NCBI RefSeq assembly: GCF_003432065.1
Contig: NZ_QWDE01000002.1
Coordinates: 868,001-932,000 of the forward strand
DNA length: 64,000 nt
From: Mucilaginibacter terrenus
GTDB taxonomy: Bacteria > Bacteroidota > Bacteroidia > Sphingobacteriales > Sphingobacteriaceae
Reading direction: 5' to 3'
The translations under genes were made by a program, and so were the position numbers. The stretch's first letter is position 1; each line of letters begins with the position of its first letter. Positions 7,431-15,510 of this stretch are shown piece after piece. The notes under the pieces are model-generated. The model was not told the DNA's origin, did no database searches, and saw only the letters and a program-made list of their open reading frames with translations.

Positions 7431-9920
7431 ATGAGCCAATATATGCGGACCGCAATTTACCTTCTACTTGTTTTCTCTTTGTTTTCTTTACGCCTAAACG
7501 CCCAAACAGGTACTAAGGGTAAAATTAGCGGTAAAGTTATAGATGCGGTGAGCAAACAACCGGTAGACTACGCAACCGTATCAGTATTTAAACAAGGGGC
7601 AACAAGTCCGTTCAACGGCATGAGTACAGATGTTAAAGGAACCTTTAATATTGAAAACATACCAGCCGGCGATTATACAATTACCGTTGATTTTCTTGGG
7701 TATAAAAAGAGCACGATAGATCACGTTGTTATTACTGATGCGGGTAATACCGCCCAGGTAGGTACCATATCATTGCAGCCGGTATCCAACCAACTGCAGG
7801 GCGTTACAATTACCGCAAAAGTGCCCATTATAGAAAACCGTATAGATAAGATGGTGTATAACGCGGCTAATGACCTTACCGCGCAGAACGGCGCCGCTAT
7901 AGATGTGTTAAAGAAAGTGCCTCAGGTAACTGTGGACCTGGACGGTAACGTGGAGCTGCAGGGACAGTCCAACGTACGTTTCCTTATCAATGGGAAACCA
8001 TCAAGCATTTTCGGGGCAAGCCTTGCAGATGCCTTGCAGGCCATTCCGGCCAGCCAGATCAAAAGTATAGAGGTGATCACCAGCCCGGGTGCCAAGTACG
8101 ATGCGGCCGGTACCGGTGGTATCATCAACATTATATTAAAGGATAGCAAGGTGCAGGGCATTAATGGGAGCGTAAATGCATCAGGCGGTACCAGGTTCCA
8201 AAACGGATCATTCAACTTTAACGCCCGTAAAGGCAACTTTGGCCTGAACGCTTTTTTTAGCGGCAACGCGCAGCTTAAAACTACCGGTACAAACAGGAAC
8301 GAGCGTAATTCCAGCAACCCTAATGATAGTACAACCAGCCACCTTGTACAAGACGGCAGCAATACATCAACACGAAGTGGTTATCAGTCAGGCATCAGTC
8401 TAAATTGGAGCATTACACCAAAAGACGAACTGACCGGTACAGTAGGTTTTAATCATTTCGGCAACCATAATTACGGGTTTACTGATCAGCAAAGCGAAAA
8501 GTTTAATGCTGACGGTGATTTAATATCCAATTTGTTAAGCACACGTAACTCGGATAGCCGTTTCAAAACCAATGCTACCGATGTAAGCCTTAGCTATAAA
8601 AAGACTTTTAAAAATGAAGGGCAGGAACTTGATGTATTATATACCACCAGCTACGGTAAAAACACTTTCTCCTACTTTAACGAGCAGGATTATATAACAG
8701 GTGGTTACCAAAACAGCGGCAGCAGGAGTAACAACCCGGGTAACGACAGAGAAACTAACATCTCGATAGATTACACCCACCCTTTCGGCAAAACATTAAC
8801 GCTTGAAGGTGGCGCTAAAGCTGTGATAGAGAACTTAAAGAATGTTGTAAATACCGACACCTTACTGGCAGATGGCAGCTACGTTAACAACGCTGATCAA
8901 ACCTACGCGTTTAACTACAAGCGCCAGATATATGCTTCATACTTTTCGGTATCTGCATCCTTGTTCAAAAATTTTCTGGATGTAAAAGGTGGCTTGCGCA
9001 ACGAGTATACCAAAACCTCTACAGACTTCTCGGGTGTTACCATACCTAGTTACAACATATTAGCACCTTCTCTTGTGTTCTCGCATAAGATTGGCGGAAC
9101 GCAGTCTGTAAAGCTGAGCTATTCTTACCGTATAGAACGCCCTAATTATGGGGATCTTAACCCGTTTTATAACATTGCCGACCCTAACAACATCAGTACA
9201 GGTAATCCCAATTTAAAGCCCGAAAAAGGCCAGCAATTTGAATTGTCGTACAATAAATCTTTCGACGGTGGCGCCAACTTCTCTGTAGGTAGTTTTTACC
9301 GCCATAACACAGCCGATATACAGCAGTTCACAACCAGGTACGACACGCTTGATGTTAACGGGCGCGATTACTCTAACGTGCTGTTAACCACACGTGCCAA
9401 CATTGGTACACAATCATCTGTTGGGGGTAACTTGTTTGCATCTGTACCAGTTACAAAAAAATTAAGCTTACGCACAAACATGTTTTTTGTTAACCGCACC
9501 AACAATAATCCTATAATTGGTTCGGTAAGCGGTTTTACCTACCGTATAAACCTTAATGCCAGCTACCAGTTCCCGCATGACCTGGCGGTGGAGGGCTTTC
9601 TTAATTACAACGCATCACAACGCAACTTGCAGGGTGTACGCCCATCCTTTATGTTCTACAACCTCGCTTTGCGTAAGCAGTTCATGAACAAAAAGGCCAG
9701 CCTTGGCCTGGTTGCCGCAAATCCGTTCACCCACTATATTAATCAACGATCAACCACAACTGGCGATGGTTTCGACCAGGTAAATATCAGGCGTTTCCCG
9801 CTGCAATCATTCGGTATATCGTTCAGCTACAAGTTTGGTAAACTGGAGTTCTCCAAAAACAAGGACGGAGAAAAAGACAGGGAAGAAGGCGGTGGCGCTC
9901 CGGTACCGGCCGATAGATAG
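7431..9920 (+). CDS. TonB-dependent outer membrane receptor with carboxypeptidase-regulatory N-domain
   Basis: 829 residues. A signal peptide ends near residue 25 (LRLNAQ). A carboxypeptidase-regulatory beta-sandwich follows (about 31-120, GKISGKVIDAVSKQPVDYA), then a plug-like domain (about 135-245, with IEVITSPGAKYDAAGTGGIINI). The rest is an outer-membrane beta-barrel of the OMP_b-brl_3 kind ending FGKLEFSKNK plus a charged tail. The barrel includes the typical SYRIERPNYGDLNPFYN region. No SusD partner lies next to it, so this is not a standard polysaccharide locus. The ligand is unknown. It may take up a small nutrient or act as a structural outer-membrane protein. Confidence 0.85.
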   Translation: MSQYMRTAIYLLLVFSLFSLRLNAQTGTKGKISGKVIDAVSKQPVDYATVSVFKQGATSPFNGMSTDVKGTFNIENIPAGDYTITVDFLGYKKSTIDHVVITDAGNTAQVGTISLQPVSNQLQGVTITAKVPIIENRIDKMVYNAANDLTAQNGAAIDVLKKVPQVTVDLDGNVELQGQSNVRFLINGKPSSIFGASLADALQAIPASQIKSIEVITSPGAKYDAAGTGGIINIILKDSKVQGINGSVNASGGTRFQNGSFNFNARKGNFGLNAFFSGNAQLKTTGTNRNERNSSNPNDSTTSHLVQDGSNTSTRSGYQSGISLNWSITPKDELTGTVGFNHFGNHNYGFTDQQSEKFNADGDLISNLLSTRNSDSRFKTNATDVSLSYKKTFKNEGQELDVLYTTSYGKNTFSYFNEQDYITGGYQNSGSRSNNPGNDRETNISIDYTHPFGKTLTLEGGAKAVIENLKNVVNTDTLLADGSYVNNADQTYAFNYKRQIYASYFSVSASLFKNFLDVKGGLRNEYTKTSTDFSGVTIPSYNILAPSLVFSHKIGGTQSVKLSYSYRIERPNYGDLNPFYNIADPNNISTGNPNLKPEKGQQFELSYNKSFDGGANFSVGSFYRHNTADIQQFTTRYDTLDVNGRDYSNVLLTTRANIGTQSSVGGNLFASVPVTKKLSLRTNMFFVNRTNNNPIIGSVSGFTYRINLNASYQFPHDLAVEGFLNYNASQRNLQGVRPSFMFYNLALRKQFMNKKASLGLVAANPFTHYINQRSTTTGDGFDQVNIRRFPLQSFGISFSYKFGKLEFSKNKDGEKDREEGGGAPVPADR

Positions 9921-10041
9921 TACGGCTTAATTATTTGTCCATATCGGGGTAAGCTTGTAAATACATGCGGGTAAAATACGTGTGTACTAAAACAAAACGG
10001 CATCAGTTTATATTGTAGAGGTACAAAGCAATTCAGAACCC

Positions 10042-10230
10042 ATGAATACTGCTGACAAACATTATAAGCTGATCAATAGTAAAACAGACTATGTGATCTA
10101 CTATCACTCTTTAAGTGCCGATCTCACTACGGAGCAAATTAAAGCCGAATTGGAGCGTATTAAAGAACAGGTTGCAAGTTCAAACGGTATATATAACGGC
10201 ACCCTTTATTGGGAAGAGGTTAAAAAGTAG
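10042..10230 (+). CDS. Small hypothetical protein (62 aa)
   Basis: A short soluble protein with no signal peptide. Its composition is protein-like: an N-terminal strand region (HYKLINSKTDYVIYYHS) followed by an amphipathic helix (LTTEQIKAELERIKEQVASS). It has an ATG start and its own intergenic spacing on both sides, and no overlapping gene competes. I do not recognise the family. It is probably a real lineage-specific gene, but conservation would have to confirm it. Confidence 0.5.
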   Translation: MNTADKHYKLINSKTDYVIYYHSLSADLTTEQIKAELERIKEQVASSNGIYNGTLYWEEVKK

Positions 10231-10386
10231 CCTTTTACGTGCTCTGTTTATCATCAGCGGTAAGCAACTGCAAATATTCTTTCTAAAATGTTTGTGTAAA
10301 GCATCTGTAAATCAGTACATTTATTTGCCAATTATAAATCCGGATTTCCTGTTTTCGGATCTTGTAGTACAATTAAACATCATCTG

Positions 10387-12798
10387 ATGAAAAGATCATT
10401 ATTCCTGCTATCTGCAGCATTTTGCCTGCACGTGCAATTGTTTGCGCAAAACAGCCCCGCAAAGCCAGTTTCCATGGGCGAAATAAACAGCAAGCTGCAG
10501 TCGTGGCAGTCGGCAAGGGTAATTGAGAAAGCATATTTGCACTTTAATAAGCCGTATTACAATGCGGGCGACACCATCTACTTTAAGGCTTATGTTACCA
10601 TGGGCGAAAAGAACGAGTTATCTAAAATAAGCGGTGTGCTGCACGTAGACCTTATCAGTAAAAATGATTCGCTGATGCAGAGTATGGTGCTGCAGCTAAA
10701 TAACGGGCTCGCCTGGGGCGACTTTGCTTTACCTGCTTATACGCCAAGGGGCAACTTCAGGGTAAGGGCTTATACGCAATGGATGCAGAACAGCGGCAGC
10801 AAATACGTTTTTGATAAAATAATTCCGGTAAACGGAAAAAGCATATCCCCGTTGAATACTGCGGCTAATACCAACGTAAAACAAGCGGATGTACAGTTCT
10901 TTCCGGAAGGCGGCACCTTTGTTAACGCAGTGCCCTCAAAAATGGGCCTTAAGGCAATTGGTCCGGATGGTTTGGGAATAAACATTAAAGGAACTGTTGT
11001 AGACGAGCAGAATACGGAGGTTGCCAAATTTACATCAGCCCACCTGGGCATGGGGCAGTTTTATATTACCCCGCAAACAGGTAAAACATACAAAGCCAAA
11101 ATAACCTACCCCAATGGTACAACAAGTTCTGTTGCCCTGCCTATAGCTGTAGAAAAGGGCATTACGCTGGCGATAAACAATGAATCAGATACTAAACTAT
11201 CAATAGAAATAAACGCTAATAAGCCATATTACCTGGAAAACAAGAACAAAGAGATAAATATAGTAATGTTCTCAGGTGGTGTTATCAAGTCGGTAAAAAC
11301 CGTATTGGACAACCAGGTAATAGGGTTTGATCTTCCGAAGAAAGATCTTAAAACAGGTATTTTGCAGGTAACGGTGTTCTCGGACACGGGTATGCCACTT
11401 AACGAGCGGCTGGTATTTATTCAAAATGGGAATAACATACTTAACCTTTCGGTTAATACTGATAAGGCCGTTTATGCTGTAAATAGCGATGTAAAGATGA
11501 GCTTGAATGCAATGATCGGCGACAAGCCATCTGTCGGTAGTTTTTCGGTAGCAGCAATAGATGGCAGCAAAGCAGGTTCAGATGCAGAAATGGGCCGTAA
11601 TATACTATCGGACCTTCTGCTGTCAACTGATGTAAGCGGGTATGTCGAGCAACCGGGCTATTACTTTAATAATGTAAACGGCGACACGCGTGCCAATTTG
11701 GACATACTGATGCTTACACAAGGGTACCGCCGCTTCGCCTGGAAAGACTTTTTAACCGAAAGTGAATCGGTAACGGCCGGTGTGCCTGAAAATGGATTAG
11801 TAATAAGTGGCTATGTAAAGGCTAAGGACGGTAAGCCGTTTTCTAATGAGAAAGTGACGCTGTTACTATCCAACAGCGGCCAATCCCTAACACAAGCAAC
11901 AGATGCTAACGGCAAATTTGCCTTTGAGAACTTGGGTTATACAGATAAAACAAGGTTCCTGTTAAAGCTGGAGAACGCTTCAATAAAAAACAAGGCCGTA
12001 GTTACGCTGAATAAAACCATTACGACGCGGCCAATAAATGCTTACCAGCAACCTATAGAAGCTATCAGAGACATGCCTGCCTTATCAGGTAACACAGGAG
12101 CTGAAATGGTTAACGCTGGTGGCAGTAAGGTAACGGAGCTAAAACAGGTAAATGTTAATGATAAAACAAAATACCGTACCGCAAGCCTTAGCGGCAGCGG
12201 TAATGCTGATCAGGTGATATTTAGAAATGATATAAAAGATGCCACAAATCTTACACTAGCCTTATCTGGCAGGGTGCGTGGCGTAAAATTCTCGAACGGA
12301 GCAGGCTACCTTACCAATGGTACTGTGCTTACACAAGCCGGATCCGGCGTTTCTCCAATGCTTGTAGTAATAGATGGGGCTATTACACCAACAAATTTGG
12401 ACAACATTAATCCAAATGATGTTCAGTCGGTTGAAATTTTAAAGGGCGCAAATGCCAGTATGTACGGCGTAGATGGTGCTAAAGGCGTTATTGTGATAAC
12501 CAGCCGCCAGGGAAGCGACAATGATAACGACACACAGACTACTGTAATGTCTCCGGGTATACTGGCCATCAACCCACAGGGTTTTTACGCCGCCCGCGAG
12601 TTTTATACTCCGCGTTATGAAGCAAGTAGAAATGATTTATCTGCTGCATACTGGAAACCAAACGTTGTTACAGATAAAGACGGCAAGGCTACGCTCAACT
12701 TTAACACTACCGGTGCGGGCAATTACGTAATTATTGTTGAGGGGATGGATAGTGCCGGTAATATTGGCAGATCTGTCACTAAATATAAAGTGCAGTAA
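10387..12798 (+). CDS. Exported MG2-like protein with a C-terminal TonB plug domain but no barrel
   Basis: 803 residues. The signal peptide ends near residue 21 (QLFAQ). The N-terminal third resembles macroglobulin MG2-type domains (KAYLHFNKPYYNAGDTIYFKAYV, near residues 48-70). A carboxypeptidase-regulatory sandwich lies at about 470-550 (LVISGYVKAKDGKPFSNEKV). A TonB-receptor plug lies at about 615-720, with MLVVIDGAI and VEILKGANASMYGVDGAKGVIVI. The C-terminus is a further sandwich, and no outer-membrane barrel follows. Such proteins recur in Bacteroidota with unknown function. A role in envelope assembly or as a partner of a barrel protein is inference only. Confidence 0.75.
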   Translation: MKRSLFLLSAAFCLHVQLFAQNSPAKPVSMGEINSKLQSWQSARVIEKAYLHFNKPYYNAGDTIYFKAYVTMGEKNELSKISGVLHVDLISKNDSLMQSMVLQLNNGLAWGDFALPAYTPRGNFRVRAYTQWMQNSGSKYVFDKIIPVNGKSISPLNTAANTNVKQADVQFFPEGGTFVNAVPSKMGLKAIGPDGLGINIKGTVVDEQNTEVAKFTSAHLGMGQFYITPQTGKTYKAKITYPNGTTSSVALPIAVEKGITLAINNESDTKLSIEINANKPYYLENKNKEINIVMFSGGVIKSVKTVLDNQVIGFDLPKKDLKTGILQVTVFSDTGMPLNERLVFIQNGNNILNLSVNTDKAVYAVNSDVKMSLNAMIGDKPSVGSFSVAAIDGSKAGSDAEMGRNILSDLLLSTDVSGYVEQPGYYFNNVNGDTRANLDILMLTQGYRRFAWKDFLTESESVTAGVPENGLVISGYVKAKDGKPFSNEKVTLLLSNSGQSLTQATDANGKFAFENLGYTDKTRFLLKLENASIKNKAVVTLNKTITTRPINAYQQPIEAIRDMPALSGNTGAEMVNAGGSKVTELKQVNVNDKTKYRTASLSGSGNADQVIFRNDIKDATNLTLALSGRVRGVKFSNGAGYLTNGTVLTQAGSGVSPMLVVIDGAITPTNLDNINPNDVQSVEILKGANASMYGVDGAKGVIVITSRQGSDNDNDTQTTVMSPGILAINPQGFYAAREFYTPRYEASRNDLSAAYWKPNVVTDKDGKATLNFNTTGAGNYVIIVEGMDSAGNIGRSVTKYKVQ

Positions 12799-12800
12799 AT

Positions 12801-12831
12801 AAAAAAACCCCTGCCATAGGCAGGGGCAAAA
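12801..12831 (-). terminator. Strong hairpin with its U-run on the minus strand
   Basis: CCCCTGCC (12808-12815) pairs perfectly with GGCAGGGG (12819-12826). On the minus strand the stem is followed by TTTTTTT. On the plus strand it is followed by CAAAAAC, with no T run. It lies just past the stop of a plus-strand gene, so its orientation is unexpected. Confidence 0.6.
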
Positions 12832-12983
12832 ACTCACAACAATTGTTTAACCTTTCGGCTATTCCTAACTGCAATGTGCGTTCGTATGTATAACATCTGC
12901 AGTTTGTTAAAGTTTTTGACTAGAAATAATTTTTAGTTGTAGATGCTTTAAACTTATATCAGACAACAATCGGCGTGGTCAGC

Positions 12984-12991
12984 TATATTTG
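12984..12991 (+). promoter_or_regulatory. Bacteroidota -7 box (TATATTTG) for the DUF2911 gene
   Basis: TATATTTG fits TAnnTTTG exactly and lies 49 bp before the ATG at 13041. No clear -33 TTG is seen. Confidence 0.5.
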
Positions 12992-13040
12992 TGAGCAATA
13001 AAAAACCTTAAAAACGTTTATTAATAAAAATTAACTAAGT

Positions 13041-13559
13041 ATGAGAAAAGGATTCCAGTTTAAAGCGTTAGCATTTTTTGTTTTCGCACTTTTAGTATCT
13101 ACCGTAACTTTTGCACAGCAAAAACCAATTGCAAGTCCGCGCGATAGCGTAAGTGCAACAGTGGCCGGATCAAAAATCACCATCAATTACGGCAGCCCGT
13201 CGGTAAAAGGCCGGAAAGTATTTGGCGAGTTAGAGCCTTATGGAAAAGTATGGCGCGCAGGTGCTAACGAGGCAACTGTATTTACTACCAGCAAAGACAT
13301 CATGGTTGAAGGTAAAAAGCTGCCTGCCGGTACTTACGGCTTATTTGCTATACCAACTGCCACTACCTGGACGATTATTTTTAATAAAGTAGCTAAACAG
13401 TGGGGTGCGTTTAAATATGATGAAAGTAGCGATGCATTGCGCGTAGTTGTAAAACCTGTTGCTTCAGCAATGAACGAGCGTTTGGTTTACAAAATTACAG
13501 CTAAAGGTTTCTCGCTAAGCTGGGACAAGTTATCAGTACCTGTTTCAATAAAAAAATAA
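13041..13559 (+). CDS. DUF2911 domain-containing exported protein
   Basis: 172 residues with a signal peptide ending near residue 25 (STVTFAQ). The mature part matches the DUF2911 pattern of Bacteroidota: SPRDSVSATVAG, then INYGSPSVKGRKVFGEL.PYGKVWRAGANEAT, then LPAGTYGLFAIP. It is a compact beta protein, probably periplasmic or secreted, of unknown function. It stands between its own promoter box and a strong terminator, so it is monocistronic. Confidence 0.85.
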   Translation: MRKGFQFKALAFFVFALLVSTVTFAQQKPIASPRDSVSATVAGSKITINYGSPSVKGRKVFGELEPYGKVWRAGANEATVFTTSKDIMVEGKKLPAGTYGLFAIPTATTWTIIFNKVAKQWGAFKYDESSDALRVVVKPVASAMNERLVYKITAKGFSLSWDKLSVPVSIKK

Positions 13560-13577
13560 CTTAAGCAATAAATAGCA

Positions 13578-13610
13578 AAGCCCCGGAAAACTTCCGGGGC
13601 TTTTGTTTTT
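13578..13610 (+). terminator. Rho-independent terminator of the DUF2911 gene
   Basis: AAGCCCCGGAA and TTCCGGGGCTT form an 11-bp perfect stem with a 3-nt loop, followed by TTGTTTTT. Confidence 0.9.
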
Positions 13611-13651
13611 GCAGGCACTCGTTAGTTGCATGCATTATATTTACCACCTGA

Positions 13652-14734
13652 ATGAATAGGTACTTATCCGACAAGCCATTATTAAAGCGAGGAATTGCCA
13701 TATTGGTGCTTACCCTGGCTATAATCGTGCTGATGATTTTTGCAGGGCATCCCTATGCGGTGGAGAAGTACTACTCGCAGGGGCTTTACTCGGTAATATG
13801 CTATATACTACATCCGGTGTTGAATATTTTTCCTTTCAGCATCGGGGATGTGATGTATATTGGTGTTATCGGGTATCTCATCTACCTTGTAGTTTTGTTG
13901 ATAAAGCACTTGTTCAAAAAGCATTTTGCCCGTGCAGGGAGTTTAGTGCTAGGGTTGATTATAGGTGTGCAGGTGGGTATACTGCTCTTTTATTTGCTTT
14001 GGGGCTTAAATTATTTCCGCCCTTCCGCTGCTGAACGGCTTAACCTAAAGGCTGAGCGATTTACTGTTGCTGAGCTGCAGCAGGTAACTACTACATTAAT
14101 AGATAGTGCCAACACTACCAGGTCAAGGCTTTCGGAGGCTGACCTTAGTCAAACTAACGATACCATCTATAACCGTGCTAAAGAAGCTGTACTGCGCTTG
14201 AGCGGATCTTCTGTAAACTATCGAACGTACCGGCCGGGTGTCAAGCCGTCATTACTAACCCCATTATTAAACTATATTAGCACATCAGGGTATTATAACC
14301 CATTTACTACTGAGGCGCAGGTTAATTATGAGCAGCCGTTATTCGCCCGGCCGTTTGTAGCATGTCATGAAATGTCGCACCAAATGGGCTTTGGTGCCGA
14401 AGATGAGGCTAATTTCGCCGGCTTTATGGCTGCTATAGCATCAAAAGACAAGCTTTTGCGGTATTCTGCTTATCACTTGGCAGTAGGCGAGTTCATGATT
14501 ACCCTTCGTGGGGCAGACAGCACTGTACATAAACAACTTAAAACACGGGTTTCCGCAGCTGTTAAGGCCGATTTTAAAGCAGAGCGGGAATATTGGCTGG
14601 CTTATCAAAATAAAGCGGAGGTAATTACCGGGCTATTTTACGACAGGTTTCTGAAGGTAAATAATCAGCCACAGGGGCTGGATACTTACAACCAGATGGT
14701 AACGCTTGTTATGGCACTCTATCGTAAAAAGTAG
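13652..14734 (+). CDS. DUF3810 membrane protein with a zincin-like HExxH motif
   Basis: 360 residues. Three hydrophobic segments occupy roughly the first 125 residues, followed by a large soluble domain. That domain contains HEMSHQMGFG (His239, Glu240, His243), the zinc-binding HExxH of metallopeptidases, with a nearby acidic EDEANF that could supply a third ligand. DUF3810 proteins are widespread in Bacteroidota and uncharacterised. The motif suggests a membrane-bound metalloprotease, but activity is inference. It starts 42 bp after a terminator, so it has its own promoter, which I did not identify. Confidence 0.82.
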   Translation: MNRYLSDKPLLKRGIAILVLTLAIIVLMIFAGHPYAVEKYYSQGLYSVICYILHPVLNIFPFSIGDVMYIGVIGYLIYLVVLLIKHLFKKHFARAGSLVLGLIIGVQVGILLFYLLWGLNYFRPSAAERLNLKAERFTVAELQQVTTTLIDSANTTRSRLSEADLSQTNDTIYNRAKEAVLRLSGSSVNYRTYRPGVKPSLLTPLLNYISTSGYYNPFTTEAQVNYEQPLFARPFVACHEMSHQMGFGAEDEANFAGFMAAIASKDKLLRYSAYHLAVGEFMITLRGADSTVHKQLKTRVSAAVKADFKAEREYWLAYQNKAEVITGLFYDRFLKVNNQPQGLDTYNQMVTLVMALYRKK

Positions 14735-14869
14735 TTAAATAAAGCATTCCTTTTTAATTTTTTTCGAGAATGGTTGCTGAGAGGTGTTCCAAAACCTGCA
14801 AAAACCACATCAATTTAAAGAAGGCTGATTTATGTTGCTTTCCGAACAGTAACCGGAAAGCAGAGCAAC

Positions 14870-14902
14870 AAAAAAGCGTTCCGTATCTCACCCCGGAACG
14901 CT
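14870..14902 (-). terminator. Intrinsic terminator reading leftward
   Basis: AGCGTTCCG and CGGAACGCT form a 9-bp perfect stem with a 10-nt loop, followed on the minus strand by TTTTTTG. On the plus strand no T run follows. Confidence 0.75.
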
Positions 14903-15065
14903 CTGCAACATCATCTCTCAAATAATGTTGATCAACTAAATCTCAGATAACATGTTAATTTACCCAAGCTCTTATATACAGCCCATCGCGGGATGATAAC
15001 ATCTTATTTTTGATACCTGCTAAGTACAAACATTGTACCCAAAACTTTTTAAAGGTCTTAAGGAT
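14870..15065 (-). ncRNA. Candidate minus-strand small RNA or short leader transcript, about 195 nt
   Basis: A minus-strand TATATTTG box (15070-15077) is followed about 195 nt later by a textbook intrinsic terminator. Between them lie a short 5' hairpin (GTACAA/TTGTAC, 15024-15038), a 15-codon ORF (14955-15002, MLSSRDGLYIRAWVN) and a CAACAT/ATGTTG stem (14906-14930). No minus-strand gene lies to the right that would need this terminator, since the acylase at 15511 is on the plus strand. A 6S-like RNA, another regulatory RNA or a small-peptide mRNA are all possible. I cannot match it to a known family. Both ends are estimates from the signals. Confidence 0.4.
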
Positions 15066-15069
15066 GTGT

Positions 15070-15077
15070 CAAATATA
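15070..15077 (-). promoter_or_regulatory. Minus-strand -7 box (TATATTTG) for the candidate small RNA
   Basis: The minus strand reads TATATTTG, an exact TAnnTTTG match, in a gene-free interval. No TTG at the usual -33 spacing was found. Confidence 0.4.
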
Positions 15078-15510
15078 CACATTGGACAACATGCCTGGTT
15101 AAATGTTACAACTGTTTTTATTTAAAATGACGAAACTTTTATAATTTTCGTTACAGAAACTATCTGATTTAACTTTTAAACAATCAAATTTGTTACGCAA
15201 TTAAATAGTTGTCAGTGCATTAACATACTTAATTGCGGCACTTGAGGTAATCTCTACTTCTTAAACCCTTTTACTGAAGTATACTTTTCTATACAGCGGC
15301 ATCTCGCTCGTGGAAAAAATAGCTGCGTTTCACGTACTTAAAGGCAGGTATTTACAAAAGCAGCTCAACTTGATTGTTTTTAAGTACAATTATTGAACTG
15401 TCAAATATACATTAATAATTAATTTTCTTATACGCCTTGGATAAAAGCAGGTAAGATTTAACATTTTTAGCATTTATTATTAATTTACGTCTACATACAT
15501 CTGTAAGCAT

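Larger units (their letters stand above)
14735..15510. other. 776-bp intergenic region with hairpins and minus-strand signals
   Basis: No credible protein gene longer than 20 codons is present. The left part carries a 9-bp perfect hairpin (14836-14844 with 14854-14862) that may end the DUF3810 transcript, and a minus-strand terminator (14870-14902). Two TATATTTG boxes face left at 15070-15077 and 15402-15409. The right 400 bp are AT-rich with no obvious structure and should hold the promoter of the acylase gene. Confidence 0.6.

Noticed and set aside
10115..10387. 90-codon plus-strand ORF overlapping the 62-aa gene
   Set aside because: It lies in another frame of the better-looking 62-aa gene and of intergenic DNA, and it runs into the next gene's start.
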